Positions 1 through 7,094 of a stretch of 10,088 nt of DNA are shown here, piece by piece. The notes beneath the pieces are model-generated. The model was given only the letters and a program-made list of their open reading frames with translations, made no database searches and had not been told where the DNA came from. Source of the stretch: Eubacteriales bacterium (lineage in GTDB: Bacteria; Bacillota; Clostridia; Peptostreptococcales; Anaerovoracaceae); contig JAQVOT010000027.1 of NCBI GenBank assembly GCA_028702415.1, positions 1-10,088 on the forward strand. Reading direction: 5' to 3'. The stretch's first letter is position 1, and the number at the start of each line of letters is the position of its first letter. The position numbers were made by a program, and so were the translations under genes.

Positions 1-59
1 GGAAAACCGCACGTACGGTTTGATGAGGGGGCGGTGGCAGCCCCACTGCTCTACTCTAT
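1..59 (+). mobile_element. 3' end of a group II intron (domains V-VI), left-truncated by the window
   Basis: The first bases carry a GAAA tetraloop followed by CCGCACGTACGGTTT, the usual 3' strand of a bacterial group II intron domain V. The 5' strand lies outside the window. A domain VI-like hairpin follows: GCGGTGG (31-37) pairs with CCACTGC (43-49, one G-U pair). After it comes CTACTCTAT, which resembles the common 3' terminus, so the splice junction is probably near 59/60. Any intron-encoded reverse transcriptase would be upstream of the window. The call rests on recognising conserved intron motifs; the exact boundary is an estimate. Confidence 0.8.
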
Positions 60-119
60 CAAGGGTTGATAAGTAAGAGTGTGCAAAAGGCTTGAAATAA
101 GGGGATTTGTAATTTTCGC

Positions 120-170
120 TATTCGAGAACCGGTGGTCGGAAACTGTAATTTTATCGGTTCACGGGAATA
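120..170. repeat. Imperfect inverted repeat downstream of the intron
   Basis: TATTC (120-124) and GAACCG (127-132) are mirrored by CGGTTC (156-161) and GAATA (166-170). This gives two stacked helices split by a small internal loop. There is no T-tract, so it does not look like an intrinsic terminator. It may be part of the element into which the intron inserted, but nothing identifies that element. Confidence 0.45.
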
Positions 171-194
171 AGTCCAAAGGGCGAATTTTGAACC

Positions 195-315
195 GTACAG
201 AGCAGATTGGATGTTAGGTGTTCGGTACAGAGCAGGTTAGATGTCAGAGGTAGCGTACAGAGCAGATTAGATGTTTTTTGAAAAATTTGAGGTTGACAGA
301 GCAGATTGGATGTTA
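195..315 (+). repeat. Four direct repeats of about 22 bp
   Basis: Four copies sharing the core CAGAGCAGATTRGATGTT lie at about 195-216, 225-246, 255-276 and 294-315, all in the same orientation. The first three are spaced exactly 30 bp start to start, with unrelated 8-bp spacers; the fourth is 39 bp further on. Copies differ by only a few bases. Regular arrays like this can be transposase binding sites at element ends (IS21-like or Tn7-like), plasmid-type iterons, or regulator sites for the following gene. I cannot decide between these from sequence alone. The intergenic stretch 60-374 otherwise holds only the inverted repeats noted separately. Confidence 0.75.
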
Positions 316-323
316 GTATATAA

Positions 324-348
324 ATATATCGCTATTTTTGCGATATAT
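324..348. repeat. Perfect inverted repeat just upstream of the small DUF7662-like gene
   Basis: ATATATCGC (324-332) is mirrored by GCGATATAT (340-348) around a 7-nt loop. It ends 12 bp before the AGGAG ribosome binding site at 361-365. It could be an operator or a leader hairpin of the downstream gene; the T-run is in the loop, not after the stem, so it is not a terminator. Confidence 0.5.
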
Positions 349-374
349 AGAAGTTTGGAAAGGAGTGCAATAGA

Positions 375-581
375 ATGAGTAAATATAATTTGTTATGGGA
401 ATATGTGCAGAAAAATGGTAAACCATCGTTCAAATTGACTTTTGATGAGGTCAAGGATATTATCGGAATGCCGATAGACCACTCTTTTTTGAATTATAAA
501 AAGGAATTATTAGAATACGGGTATCAAGTTGGTAAAATTTCAATGAAAGAACAGACAGTTCTTTTCAACAAAACATATTAA
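375..581 (+). CDS. Small DUF7662-like hypothetical protein
   Basis: This encodes 68 residues from an ATG with AGGAG at 361-365, nine bases upstream. The composition is that of a soluble protein with no membrane segment. The middle (residues 22-52) contains TFDEVKDIIGMPIDHSFLNY followed by a KKELLEYGYQVGKIS-like tail. I recognise this pattern from a widespread family of small bacterial proteins (DUF7662); it suggests a compact domain of unknown role, possibly nucleic-acid related. The gene stands alone, after the direct repeats and before a regulator that probably has its own promoter. Function is not known. The family name comes from memory, not from a search. Confidence 0.65.
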   Translation: MSKYNLLWEYVQKNGKPSFKLTFDEVKDIIGMPIDHSFLNYKKELLEYGYQVGKISMKEQTVLFNKTY

Positions 582-674
582 AAAATACCAATTCTAAATT
601 GTAGAAGATTAAGCCCGAAATTTAGCACACATTTGGATAAAGTAACGAAATGAAAATTTTTTACTATGATAAAT

Positions 675-704
675 TTGAATTTAAAGTGCTATATTTAATA
701 TAAT
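675..704 (+). promoter_or_regulatory. Putative sigma-A promoter of the CsoR-family gene
   Basis: TTGAAT (675-680) and TATAAT (699-704) are separated by 18 bp and lie about 60 bp upstream of the start codon. The -10 is perfect, the -35 partial, and the spacer slightly long. The C-tract motif found before the membrane pair and before cbiM is not present here, so autoregulation by the same motif is not evident. Confidence 0.5.
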
Positions 705-765
705 CTGAAGAATGCTTTGTCGTGGATGCTATGCTTACAGATTAAATAAAGGAGGAAATTTTAAT

Positions 766-1104
766 ATGAGTGAAAATATCCACACACATAAAAAACCAGA
801 TGGTACTGAATATGTACACAGTCATGTTGAAGGGCATACACACAATCATCAAAACACAAAAGCAGTCTTAAACCGACTGTCACGTGCTGCTGGTCACCTG
901 GAATCGGTAAAGCGCATGATTGAGACGGGAAAGGACTGCAGCGAGGTATTAATCCAATTATCTGCTGTTATTTCGGCACTTAGCAATACCGGAAAGGTGA
1001 TTTTAAAGGATCATCTTGAGCATTGTATTGTAGATGCTGTAGAATCAGGCGATAAAGATGCTATAGATAATCTAAATAATGCAATAAACCATTTTATTAA
1101 ATGA
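766..1104 (+). CDS. CsoR/RcnR-family metal-sensing transcriptional repressor with His-rich N-terminus
   Basis: This is a 112-residue, all-helical DNA-binding metal sensor of the CsoR/RcnR/FrmR family. The core begins with the RLSRAAGHLESVKRMIE helix (37-53). The metal ligand set fits the family: C58, then H83 exactly 25 residues on, then C87, which is the Cys/His-x3-Cys arrangement of copper-sensing CsoR. Ahead of it is an unusual N-terminus with about eight histidines in the first 28 residues, which suggests nickel or cobalt contact as in RcnR/InrS-type sensors. I chose ATG 766 because AAAGGAGG (748-755) precedes it; an in-frame extension back to 712 has no ribosome binding site. Copper, nickel or cobalt are all possible inducers. 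The shared C-tract motifs before cbiM argue for Co/Ni. Confidence 0.85.
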   Translation: MSENIHTHKKPDGTEYVHSHVEGHTHNHQNTKAVLNRLSRAAGHLESVKRMIETGKDCSEVLIQLSAVISALSNTGKVILKDHLEHCIVDAVESGDKDAIDNLNNAINHFIK

Positions 1105-1149
1105 GTTTGGAGAATGCTGTATTATTATAGTAGGTTTATATTAACATCT

Positions 1150-1170
1150 ATATCTCCATCCGGGGCATAT
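1150..1170. promoter_or_regulatory. Candidate metalloregulator operator A1 (C-tract/G-tract dyad)
   Basis: ATATCTCC (1150-1157) and GGGCATAT (1163-1170) form an imperfect dyad around ATCCG. Site B1 before cbiM has the same loop and the same CCATCCGGGG core. A GC-tract flanked by AT-rich inverted arms is the style of CsoR/RcnR operators. The assignment to the upstream sensor gene is inferred. Confidence 0.5.
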
Positions 1171-1260
1171 GAAGTATACAATTTGAGGATTTTGTAGGAA
1201 AAGCAGAACAAAAAAACGTCTGTAATTCAATACTTTCAAGGCATAGAAAAAAATATAATT

Positions 1261-1277
1261 TATATCCCCCATACCGG
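1261..1277 (+). promoter_or_regulatory. Candidate operator A2 adjoining the -35 element
   Basis: TATATCCCCCATACCGG ends one base before a shared GGCTTG stretch that includes the -35. Its C-run starts at 1266, 13 bp before the TTG of the -35, identical to the placement in front of cbiM. It resembles A1 in its ATC-C-run-AT-CCGG pattern but lacks the mirrored G-tract. Confidence 0.5.
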
Positions 1278-1278
1278 C

Positions 1279-1306
1279 TTGTGCTGCGGTGTGCAATCTA
1301 TATAAT
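1279..1306 (+). promoter_or_regulatory. Promoter of the small membrane-protein pair
   Basis: TTGTGC (1279-1284) and TATAAT (1301-1306) are separated by 16 bp; a second TATAAT sits at 1310-1315. Transcription would begin near 1313-1320, leaving a leader of roughly 105 bases. That leader includes a small hairpin, ATTTATG (1340-1346) with CATAAAT (1353-1359). The whole gap 1105-1424 contains this promoter, the two candidate operators and no gene I can support. Confidence 0.6.
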
Positions 1307-1424
1307 CTATATAATGGAATAACCATTTAACAGAAGTCTATTTATGCATGTTCATAAATGATGAATCAAAATGTACAATGAATGTGCTATTCCGAAAATA
1401 TATTATTAGAGGAGGAAATTATTT

Positions 1425-1841
1425 ATGGCATGTTTTCTTGTACCTGTTGCTGAAGCAATCGTAACTACCGTTGTATCAAAGGCAAAAAGAGATGTTGAGC
1501 CTGCAGACCACAAAACCGAAACTGGTACCCATGAGATGGAAATTAGAATACCGTTTTCCAGAAAACTCAAATGGCTTACCAATATGCTTTGGGGAGGTTC
1601 TGCTCTGTTGGCATTCGAACATGTGTGGCATGGCGAGGTGGTACCGTGGTTCCCGTTCTTGACAGCTGCAAGCAATCCAGCGGATGCGTCGGTTATGCTG
1701 CATGAAATGTCCACGGTCGGTGTCTCTATGGCTATTCTTGTTACTGCAGTATGGGCTGGTATGGTGCTCGTGACCAACGCAATGGAGAAAAAAGTTCTTA
1801 AAGAGCAGCACAAACCCGCTCTGAATTTAGGAGGCCAATAA
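1425..1841 (+). CDS. Small membrane protein of unknown function, first of an overlapping pair
   Basis: This encodes 138 residues from ATG 1425, preceded by GAGGAGG (1409-1415). There is a hydrophobic N-terminus (about 1-18), then a polar stretch with H29 and H36, then hydrophobic segments at about 50-66 and 97-118. Possible metal-binding side chains cluster beside the first segment (E65, H66, H69, E71), with H93 just before the next. I have the impression that similar proteins occur as unnamed neighbours in anaerobes, but I know of no assigned function. Its promoter region mirrors that of cbiM, so a role in cobalt or nickel handling (transport, efflux or sensing) is a reasonable inference only. 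The stop codon overlaps the next start by one base (TAATG), implying translational coupling. Confidence 0.75.
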   Translation: MACFLVPVAEAIVTTVVSKAKRDVEPADHKTETGTHEMEIRIPFSRKLKWLTNMLWGGSALLAFEHVWHGEVVPWFPFLTAASNPADASVMLHEMSTVGVSMAILVTAVWAGMVLVTNAMEKKVLKEQHKPALNLGGQ

Positions 1842-2155
1842 TGACACTACTTACTACCATTTTCGCGGCGATTATCTGTACAATTATCTGGTATAAAAAT
1901 GCACCGAAAAGTGAAATGAAGGTTGGTATTTTATGCTGGATATATTGGGGTGCTTCCTTAATGTGGTTGGTAGATGCGATATTCGAGTATGTAGAATTGC
2001 GCGACGAGTACTTTACTCCGGCGCCCGTGGATATGCTCAATGATTTCTATCTCGGTCTTTCGGTTGTGGCGCTGGGACTTATCATATGGCTCGTGATTTT
2101 GTTAATCAAAGACCCAAAGGGAGTTGTAAAAGCCTCATTATTTAAGAAAAAATAA
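1841..2155 (+). CDS. Small three-helix membrane protein of unknown function, second of the pair
   Basis: This encodes 104 residues starting in the TAATG overlap with the previous gene, with AGGAGG at 1829-1834 inside the end of that gene. Three hydrophobic segments are visible at about 1-17, 28-49 and 68-89, ending in a lysine-rich cytoplasmic-type tail. Between the second and third lies an acidic stretch (DAIFEYVELRDEYF, about 45-58). No named domain was recognised. Tight coupling suggests that the two proteins act as a complex. A terminator follows within 20 bases, so the operon is just this pair, probably controlled by the upstream metal sensor. Confidence 0.75.
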   Translation: MTLLTTIFAAIICTIIWYKNAPKSEMKVGILCWIYWGASLMWLVDAIFEYVELRDEYFTPAPVDMLNDFYLGLSVVALGLIIWLVILLIKDPKGVVKASLFKKK

Positions 2156-2172
2156 GGTTCAAAGCAAAACGC

Positions 2173-2211
2173 GATTCCACTGGGATTATAGCTTGGTGGA
2201 ATTGTTTTTTT
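2173..2211 (+). terminator. Rho-independent terminator after the membrane pair
   Basis: ATTCCAC (2174-2180) pairs with GTGGAAT (2196-2202). The stem extends inward through G-U pairs to a G-C pair around a 7-nt loop, and is followed by seven T (2205-2211). Confidence 0.75.
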
Positions 2212-3085
2212 GTATTACAACCTTTCAAGGAGGTATGTTCGTATATTCACTACATTAGACGAATGCCGGAAAGCATGGGAAGATACCGGAAGTTACGGAA
2301 AGATTTCTGACAGGATAGAGCGAAATAAAAGTTGGATTCAATATTACAGTTACATTGCGCAACAGCAGGAGAACTGTGAAGTTAGTTTTAACGAGCATGC
2401 GGAGGAGGTCGCTGATTATCTGGCGGAAAATGGATGGCTCAGAAAAGAAACTACAGTGTTAGATATCGGATCTGGAACGGGATCATATTCGATGTCTTTC
2501 GCAAAGCGAAGTCGCAAAGTTTCCGCATTTGATATGGACAGTGCATCTCTTGCTGTATTAAAAAATAACGCCGATAAGTTGGGACTTTCAAACATTGAAT
2601 GCATCGAGGGAATGTGGGAAACTTATACTCCTCAAAAAATCTTTTCATTGACATTCAGTTCTATGTGTCCTGCAATCTGCACCTATGACGAATTGCTGAA
2701 AATGGAAGCCATGACAAAGGACGTTTGTTGCCTGATTGCTGTAACAAGGGGTTCTTATGACCTGCACCGTAAAAGCCTAATGCAAATGTTGGAGGTCAGA
2801 CCAGTTGGAGCAATGACAACGGAGGCTCTTTGGTATTATGAAATTCTGTATCTGATGGGCAGACAGCCAGATGTAAGGAACTGGACAAGGCACTACGAGT
2901 ATGACCTTCCAGTAGAGGAAGCGTGTCGCCGAAACGAGGTATATTTTCAGATTTTCGGAATTCCTGTCGAACAGTCACGTCCTATCCTCCGGGAATATTT
3001 TAATGAAAAAGCAGATGCGGGATATGTACATGACATTAGTCATTTGAACACTGCACTAATCTGCTGGAAGCCAAAAAATAAATAA
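2210..3085 (+). CDS. Class I SAM-dependent methyltransferase, 5' end uncertain
   Basis: The reading frame encodes up to 291 residues with a Rossmann methyltransferase core. Motif I VLDIGSGTGSYS is at about 83-94, the acidic residue after beta-2 lies in AFDMD (about 106-110), and FSSMCPAICTYDEL follows where motif IV would be. The N-terminal 80 residues (KAWEDTGSYGKISDRIERN and onward) and the C-terminal part are accessory; the substrate is unknown. The start is problematic. TTG 2210 is the only canonical initiator before the core, but it lies inside the T-tract of the preceding terminator and has no ribosome binding site. A good AAGGAGG (2227-2233) follows, yet the ATG after it (2235) is out of frame and stops after seven codons. 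A non-standard start (ATA 2243), a frameshift, or a rearranged 5' end are all possible. Confidence 0.75.
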   Translation: MYYNLSRRYVRIFTTLDECRKAWEDTGSYGKISDRIERNKSWIQYYSYIAQQQENCEVSFNEHAEEVADYLAENGWLRKETTVLDIGSGTGSYSMSFAKRSRKVSAFDMDSASLAVLKNNADKLGLSNIECIEGMWETYTPQKIFSLTFSSMCPAICTYDELLKMEAMTKDVCCLIAVTRGSYDLHRKSLMQMLEVRPVGAMTTEALWYYEILYLMGRQPDVRNWTRHYEYDLPVEEACRRNEVYFQIFGIPVEQSRPILREYFNEKADAGYVHDISHLNTALICWKPKNK

Positions 3086-3111
3086 TAATGAAATATTTTT
3101 AACGCAAGAAA

Positions 3112-3157
3112 CAAGGCACCCTACGCTATCATTACGTAGAGTGCCTTGCTTGTTTTT
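3112..3157 (+). terminator. Strong rho-independent terminator after the methyltransferase
   Basis: CAAGGCAC (3112-3119) plus CTACG (3121-3125) pair with CGTAG (3135-3139) plus GTGCCTTG (3141-3148), with one C/A mismatch and a 9-nt loop. TTTTT at 3153-3157 follows. It could also stop transcripts from the opposite side, though the T-tract there is weak. Confidence 0.85.
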
Positions 3158-3161
3158 GCCC

Positions 3162-3233
3162 TTATTCATTCACGTCCACGGTCACACCGGATTTGAATTC
3201 CACAGTGAATGTATCCTCGAAAATGCTGGCCGA
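3162..3233 (-). pseudogene. Possible C-terminal remnant of an unidentified minus-strand gene
   Basis: On the minus strand, bases 3233 to 3162 read as an open tail ending in FTVEFKSGVTVDVNE and then TAA (3164-3162). It looks like a natural beta-rich protein C-terminus and stops just before the terminator hairpin. It is closed by a stop (3236-3234) immediately upstream, so there is no start. It overlaps the left edge of the truncated peptidase, and I place the junction near 3215-3225. The evidence is only the protein-like look of about 18 residues. Confidence 0.25.
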
Positions 3234-3669
3234 CTATCGGGGCAAATATAGTGTGGAGATACTGGCGTTTAATGGGGAAGATCATTACAGTGCAGCAGGT
3301 GAAATGGATTACTTAAATAGGTATGGTAATGAGATGTCAGAAATTTTAGCCGTAATAAACATAGATGATGTTGGTTTTAAGCAGGGGAAATCAACCTATT
3401 CATTCTATGAATGCAGGCCGGGATTTGAAGAGTTGGTAGAAGGTGTTTTAGGAAAGTATGAGGGCCTCAAAAAAGGAGAACAATGGTATGCCGGAGACCA
3501 TATGGTCTTTGTGCAGAATCAAGTTCCTGCAATAGCTATTACATCAGAACTCATGCCTGAATTATTGAAAACTGTGACTCACACATCCGCAGATACGCCG
3601 GATTTGGTCGATTGTCAAAAGCTGGTTGAAATTGCTTCGGCAATAAACGAAGTGATAAGAATACTGTAA
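3193..3669 (+). pseudogene. 5'-truncated M28-family zinc aminopeptidase
   Basis: The open frame gives 158 residues that match the C-terminal half of M28 peptidases. It begins near the strand carrying the catalytic acidic pair (EILAFNGEDHYSAAGEM, E then D), continues through NIDDVG, the likely metal-Asp region, and ends with THTSADTPDLVD, which holds the C-terminal metal-binding His. The N-terminal part with the first metal His-x-Asp and the bridging Asp is absent. Intact family members are about twice this length or more. The apparent TTG start at 3193 has no ribosome binding site, and the first 10 residues overlap an apparently foreign minus-strand tail. I take it as a deletion remnant, probably inactive. 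A frame kept open over 150 codons implies that the truncation is recent or that the fragment is tolerated. Confidence 0.7.
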
Positions 3670-3684
3670 TATTCCATTTTTATA

Positions 3685-3713
3685 TTGTTTAATTATTATA
3701 TATAGCTTATAAT
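3685..3713 (+). promoter_or_regulatory. Promoter of perR-katG
   Basis: TTGTTT (3685-3690) and TATAAT (3708-3713) are separated by 17 bp. The -10 overlaps TTATAATAATATTGTAA (3707-3723), which resembles the PerR box TTATAATNATTATAA in its left half and loosely in its right. This placement would fit autorepression by the PerR-like protein. Confidence 0.6.
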
Positions 3714-3725
3714 AATATTGTAATG

Positions 3726-3765
3726 ATAATAACTTTGTAACAGTTACAAACCAGTTGGTTATTAT
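3726..3765. promoter_or_regulatory. Nested palindromes in the perR leader
   Basis: TTTGTAACAGTTACAAA (3734-3750) is a perfect 17-bp palindrome with a central A. It lies within an outer dyad, ATAATAAC (3726-3733) and GTTATTAT (3758-3765). Located downstream of the likely transcription start and ending about 10 bp before the ribosome binding site, it could be an operator for the PerR-like protein or another repressor, or an RNA hairpin in the leader. The core is not the textbook PerR box. Confidence 0.5.
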
Positions 3766-3788
3766 TATGAATATAGGAAGTGATTATA

Positions 3789-4220
3789 ATGAAACTCTCT
3801 TTCGAAGAATTAGTAAAAGAATTGAAGATAAAAAATATTAATCTTTCATATCAAAGATTGAAGGTTTTAGAATATCTTGTCCAAAATCAAAATCATCCGA
3901 CGGTAGATCAGATATTTACCGATCTTCAGAAGAAAATACCTACATTATCGAAAACAACAGTCTACAACACCTTGCGAATTCTGATAGAAGCAGGTTTGGT
4001 AAGGGTAATAACAATTGAAGATAATGAAACCAGATACGATATTGAGGTTAAAAACCACGGGCATTTTAAATGCGAATCCTGTGGAACAATATTCAACTTT
4101 GACCTTGATATAGATGAATTGAACTCAAGTGATCTGAAAAACTTCAAAATTAATGATAAAAACGTATATTTCAAAGGTATCTGCCCAAGGTGTCTTTCAA
4201 ATATAAAAGAAAACAAGTGA
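3789..4220 (+). CDS. perR: PerR-like peroxide-sensing repressor (Fur family)
   Basis: This encodes 143 residues from ATG 3789, chosen because AGGAAG (3775-3780) is eight bases upstream; GTG 3780 would overlap that site. The winged helix ends in TVYNTLRIL (57-65), whose NxLR matches PerR rather than Fur. The regulatory metal ligands H36, D84, H90 and H92 align with B. subtilis PerR H37, D85, H91 and H93. The structural zinc site is two CxxC pairs (C95/C98, C132/C135). The residue aligned with PerR D104 is Asn103, within FNFDLD; D105 might substitute. In the family, Fe(II)-bound PerR is oxidised at its histidines by peroxide and releases DNA. Its position 14 bases upstream of katG makes PerR the best name, although Fur or another paralogue is not excluded. 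Confidence 0.8.
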   Translation: MKLSFEELVKELKIKNINLSYQRLKVLEYLVQNQNHPTVDQIFTDLQKKIPTLSKTTVYNTLRILIEAGLVRVITIEDNETRYDIEVKNHGHFKCESCGTIFNFDLDIDELNSSDLKNFKINDKNVYFKGICPRCLSNIKENK

Positions 4221-4231
4221 AGGAGGATTAA

Positions 4232-6427
<2,196 letters not shown>

Positions 6428-6447
6428 GAAAAATAATATCAAAATAT

Positions 6448-6475
6448 CCTAGGGGGCATTATTATGCCCTCTAGG
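6448..6475 (+). terminator. Hairpin after katG, without T-tract
   Basis: CCTAG (6448-6452), one G-U pair and GGGCAT fold onto ATGCCC and CTAGG (6471-6475) around TATT, a 12-bp stem. No T-run follows, so it may act as an attenuator or an mRNA 3' stabiliser rather than a full terminator, allowing some read-through into the next genes. Confidence 0.5.
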
Positions 6476-6559
6476 TAGATCAAGAATGGGAATGATGGTT
6501 AGGGAATTGAATCAATTTGCATGAATTAACTTATAGGATTGAAGGAGGAACACGGTAAT

Positions 6560-7000
6560 TTGCGATCTTTAAAGAAGTATGTGTATATCACAATAGGATC
6601 ATTATCTTTAATTTTAGGAATTACAGGAGTTTTTATACCTGTGCTTCCCACCACCCCATTTCTCTTGCTTGCCTCTTTCTGTTACTTGCGAAGCTCAGAA
6701 CGGATGTATAATTGGTTGATGAATCACAAAATCTTTGGAGCATACATTTATAGCTATGTCACTTATAAGGCCATTCCGAAGAAAACAAAAATTGGTACAC
6801 TGGTTTTTCTTTGGTCGACCTTGATTGTTTCTATGATTCTAGTAATGTCCCTACTTATCAGAATATTTCTGCTCGTTGTTGGAATAGCTGTAACCGCTCA
6901 TCTTTTAATGCTGAAAACACTGAGTCAAGAAGACCTGAAAAAGCTCGATGGTTTGTATTGTAATAAAGCCAATGAGCAAGCATTATCTGAAAAAGATTGA
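6560..7000 (+). CDS. DUF454 (YbaN-like) inner membrane protein
   Basis: This encodes 146 residues from TTG 6560, selected because AAGGAGG (6542-6548) sits 11 bases upstream; the earlier in-frame TTG 6539 would precede that site. The family signature is clear: GITGVFIPVLPTTPFLLLAS (20-39), followed by SSERMYNWLMNHKIFGAYI and an AIPKKTK stretch. Hydrophobic segments are at about 8-26, 30-43, 80-98 and 100-118, with a polar C-terminal tail. The biochemical role of the family is not known to me. Its place inside a peroxide-defence cluster is suggestive only. The spacer before it (6476-6559) contains a small palindrome, AATTGAATCAATT (6505-6517), but no convincing promoter. Confidence 0.85.
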   Translation: MRSLKKYVYITIGSLSLILGITGVFIPVLPTTPFLLLASFCYLRSSERMYNWLMNHKIFGAYIYSYVTYKAIPKKTKIGTLVFLWSTLIVSMILVMSLLIRIFLLVVGIAVTAHLLMLKTLSQEDLKKLDGLYCNKANEQALSEKD

Positions 7001-7094
7001 TGGCATGAGATTTAAACAGCTATTTAAATGAAATAGTAAGTAATAAGAATTTAATTTGCATAAAATGGAACAAAAGGAAAAGGAGGGTTATATT

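Noticed and set aside
195..315. CRISPR array
   Set aside because: Spacers are only 8-17 bp, repeats vary, and no cas genes are present.
712..765. N-terminal extension of the CsoR-family gene back to 712
   Set aside because: There is no ribosome binding site, it starts close to the -10 element, and AAAGGAGG directly supports ATG 766.
1141..1326. Minus-strand 61-residue open frame in the intergenic region
   Set aside because: It overlaps the operator and promoter elements, has no ribosome binding site and has an unnatural composition.
1406..2040. Minus-strand open frames opposite the membrane pair
   Set aside because: They are shadows of well-supported plus-strand genes with their own ribosome binding sites; they have no start signals or recognisable domains.
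7010..7029. ATTTAAA/TTTAAAT hairpin as a terminator before the double-rubredoxin gene
   Set aside because: The stem is short and all A-T, with no T-tract; it is likely chance in AT-rich DNA.
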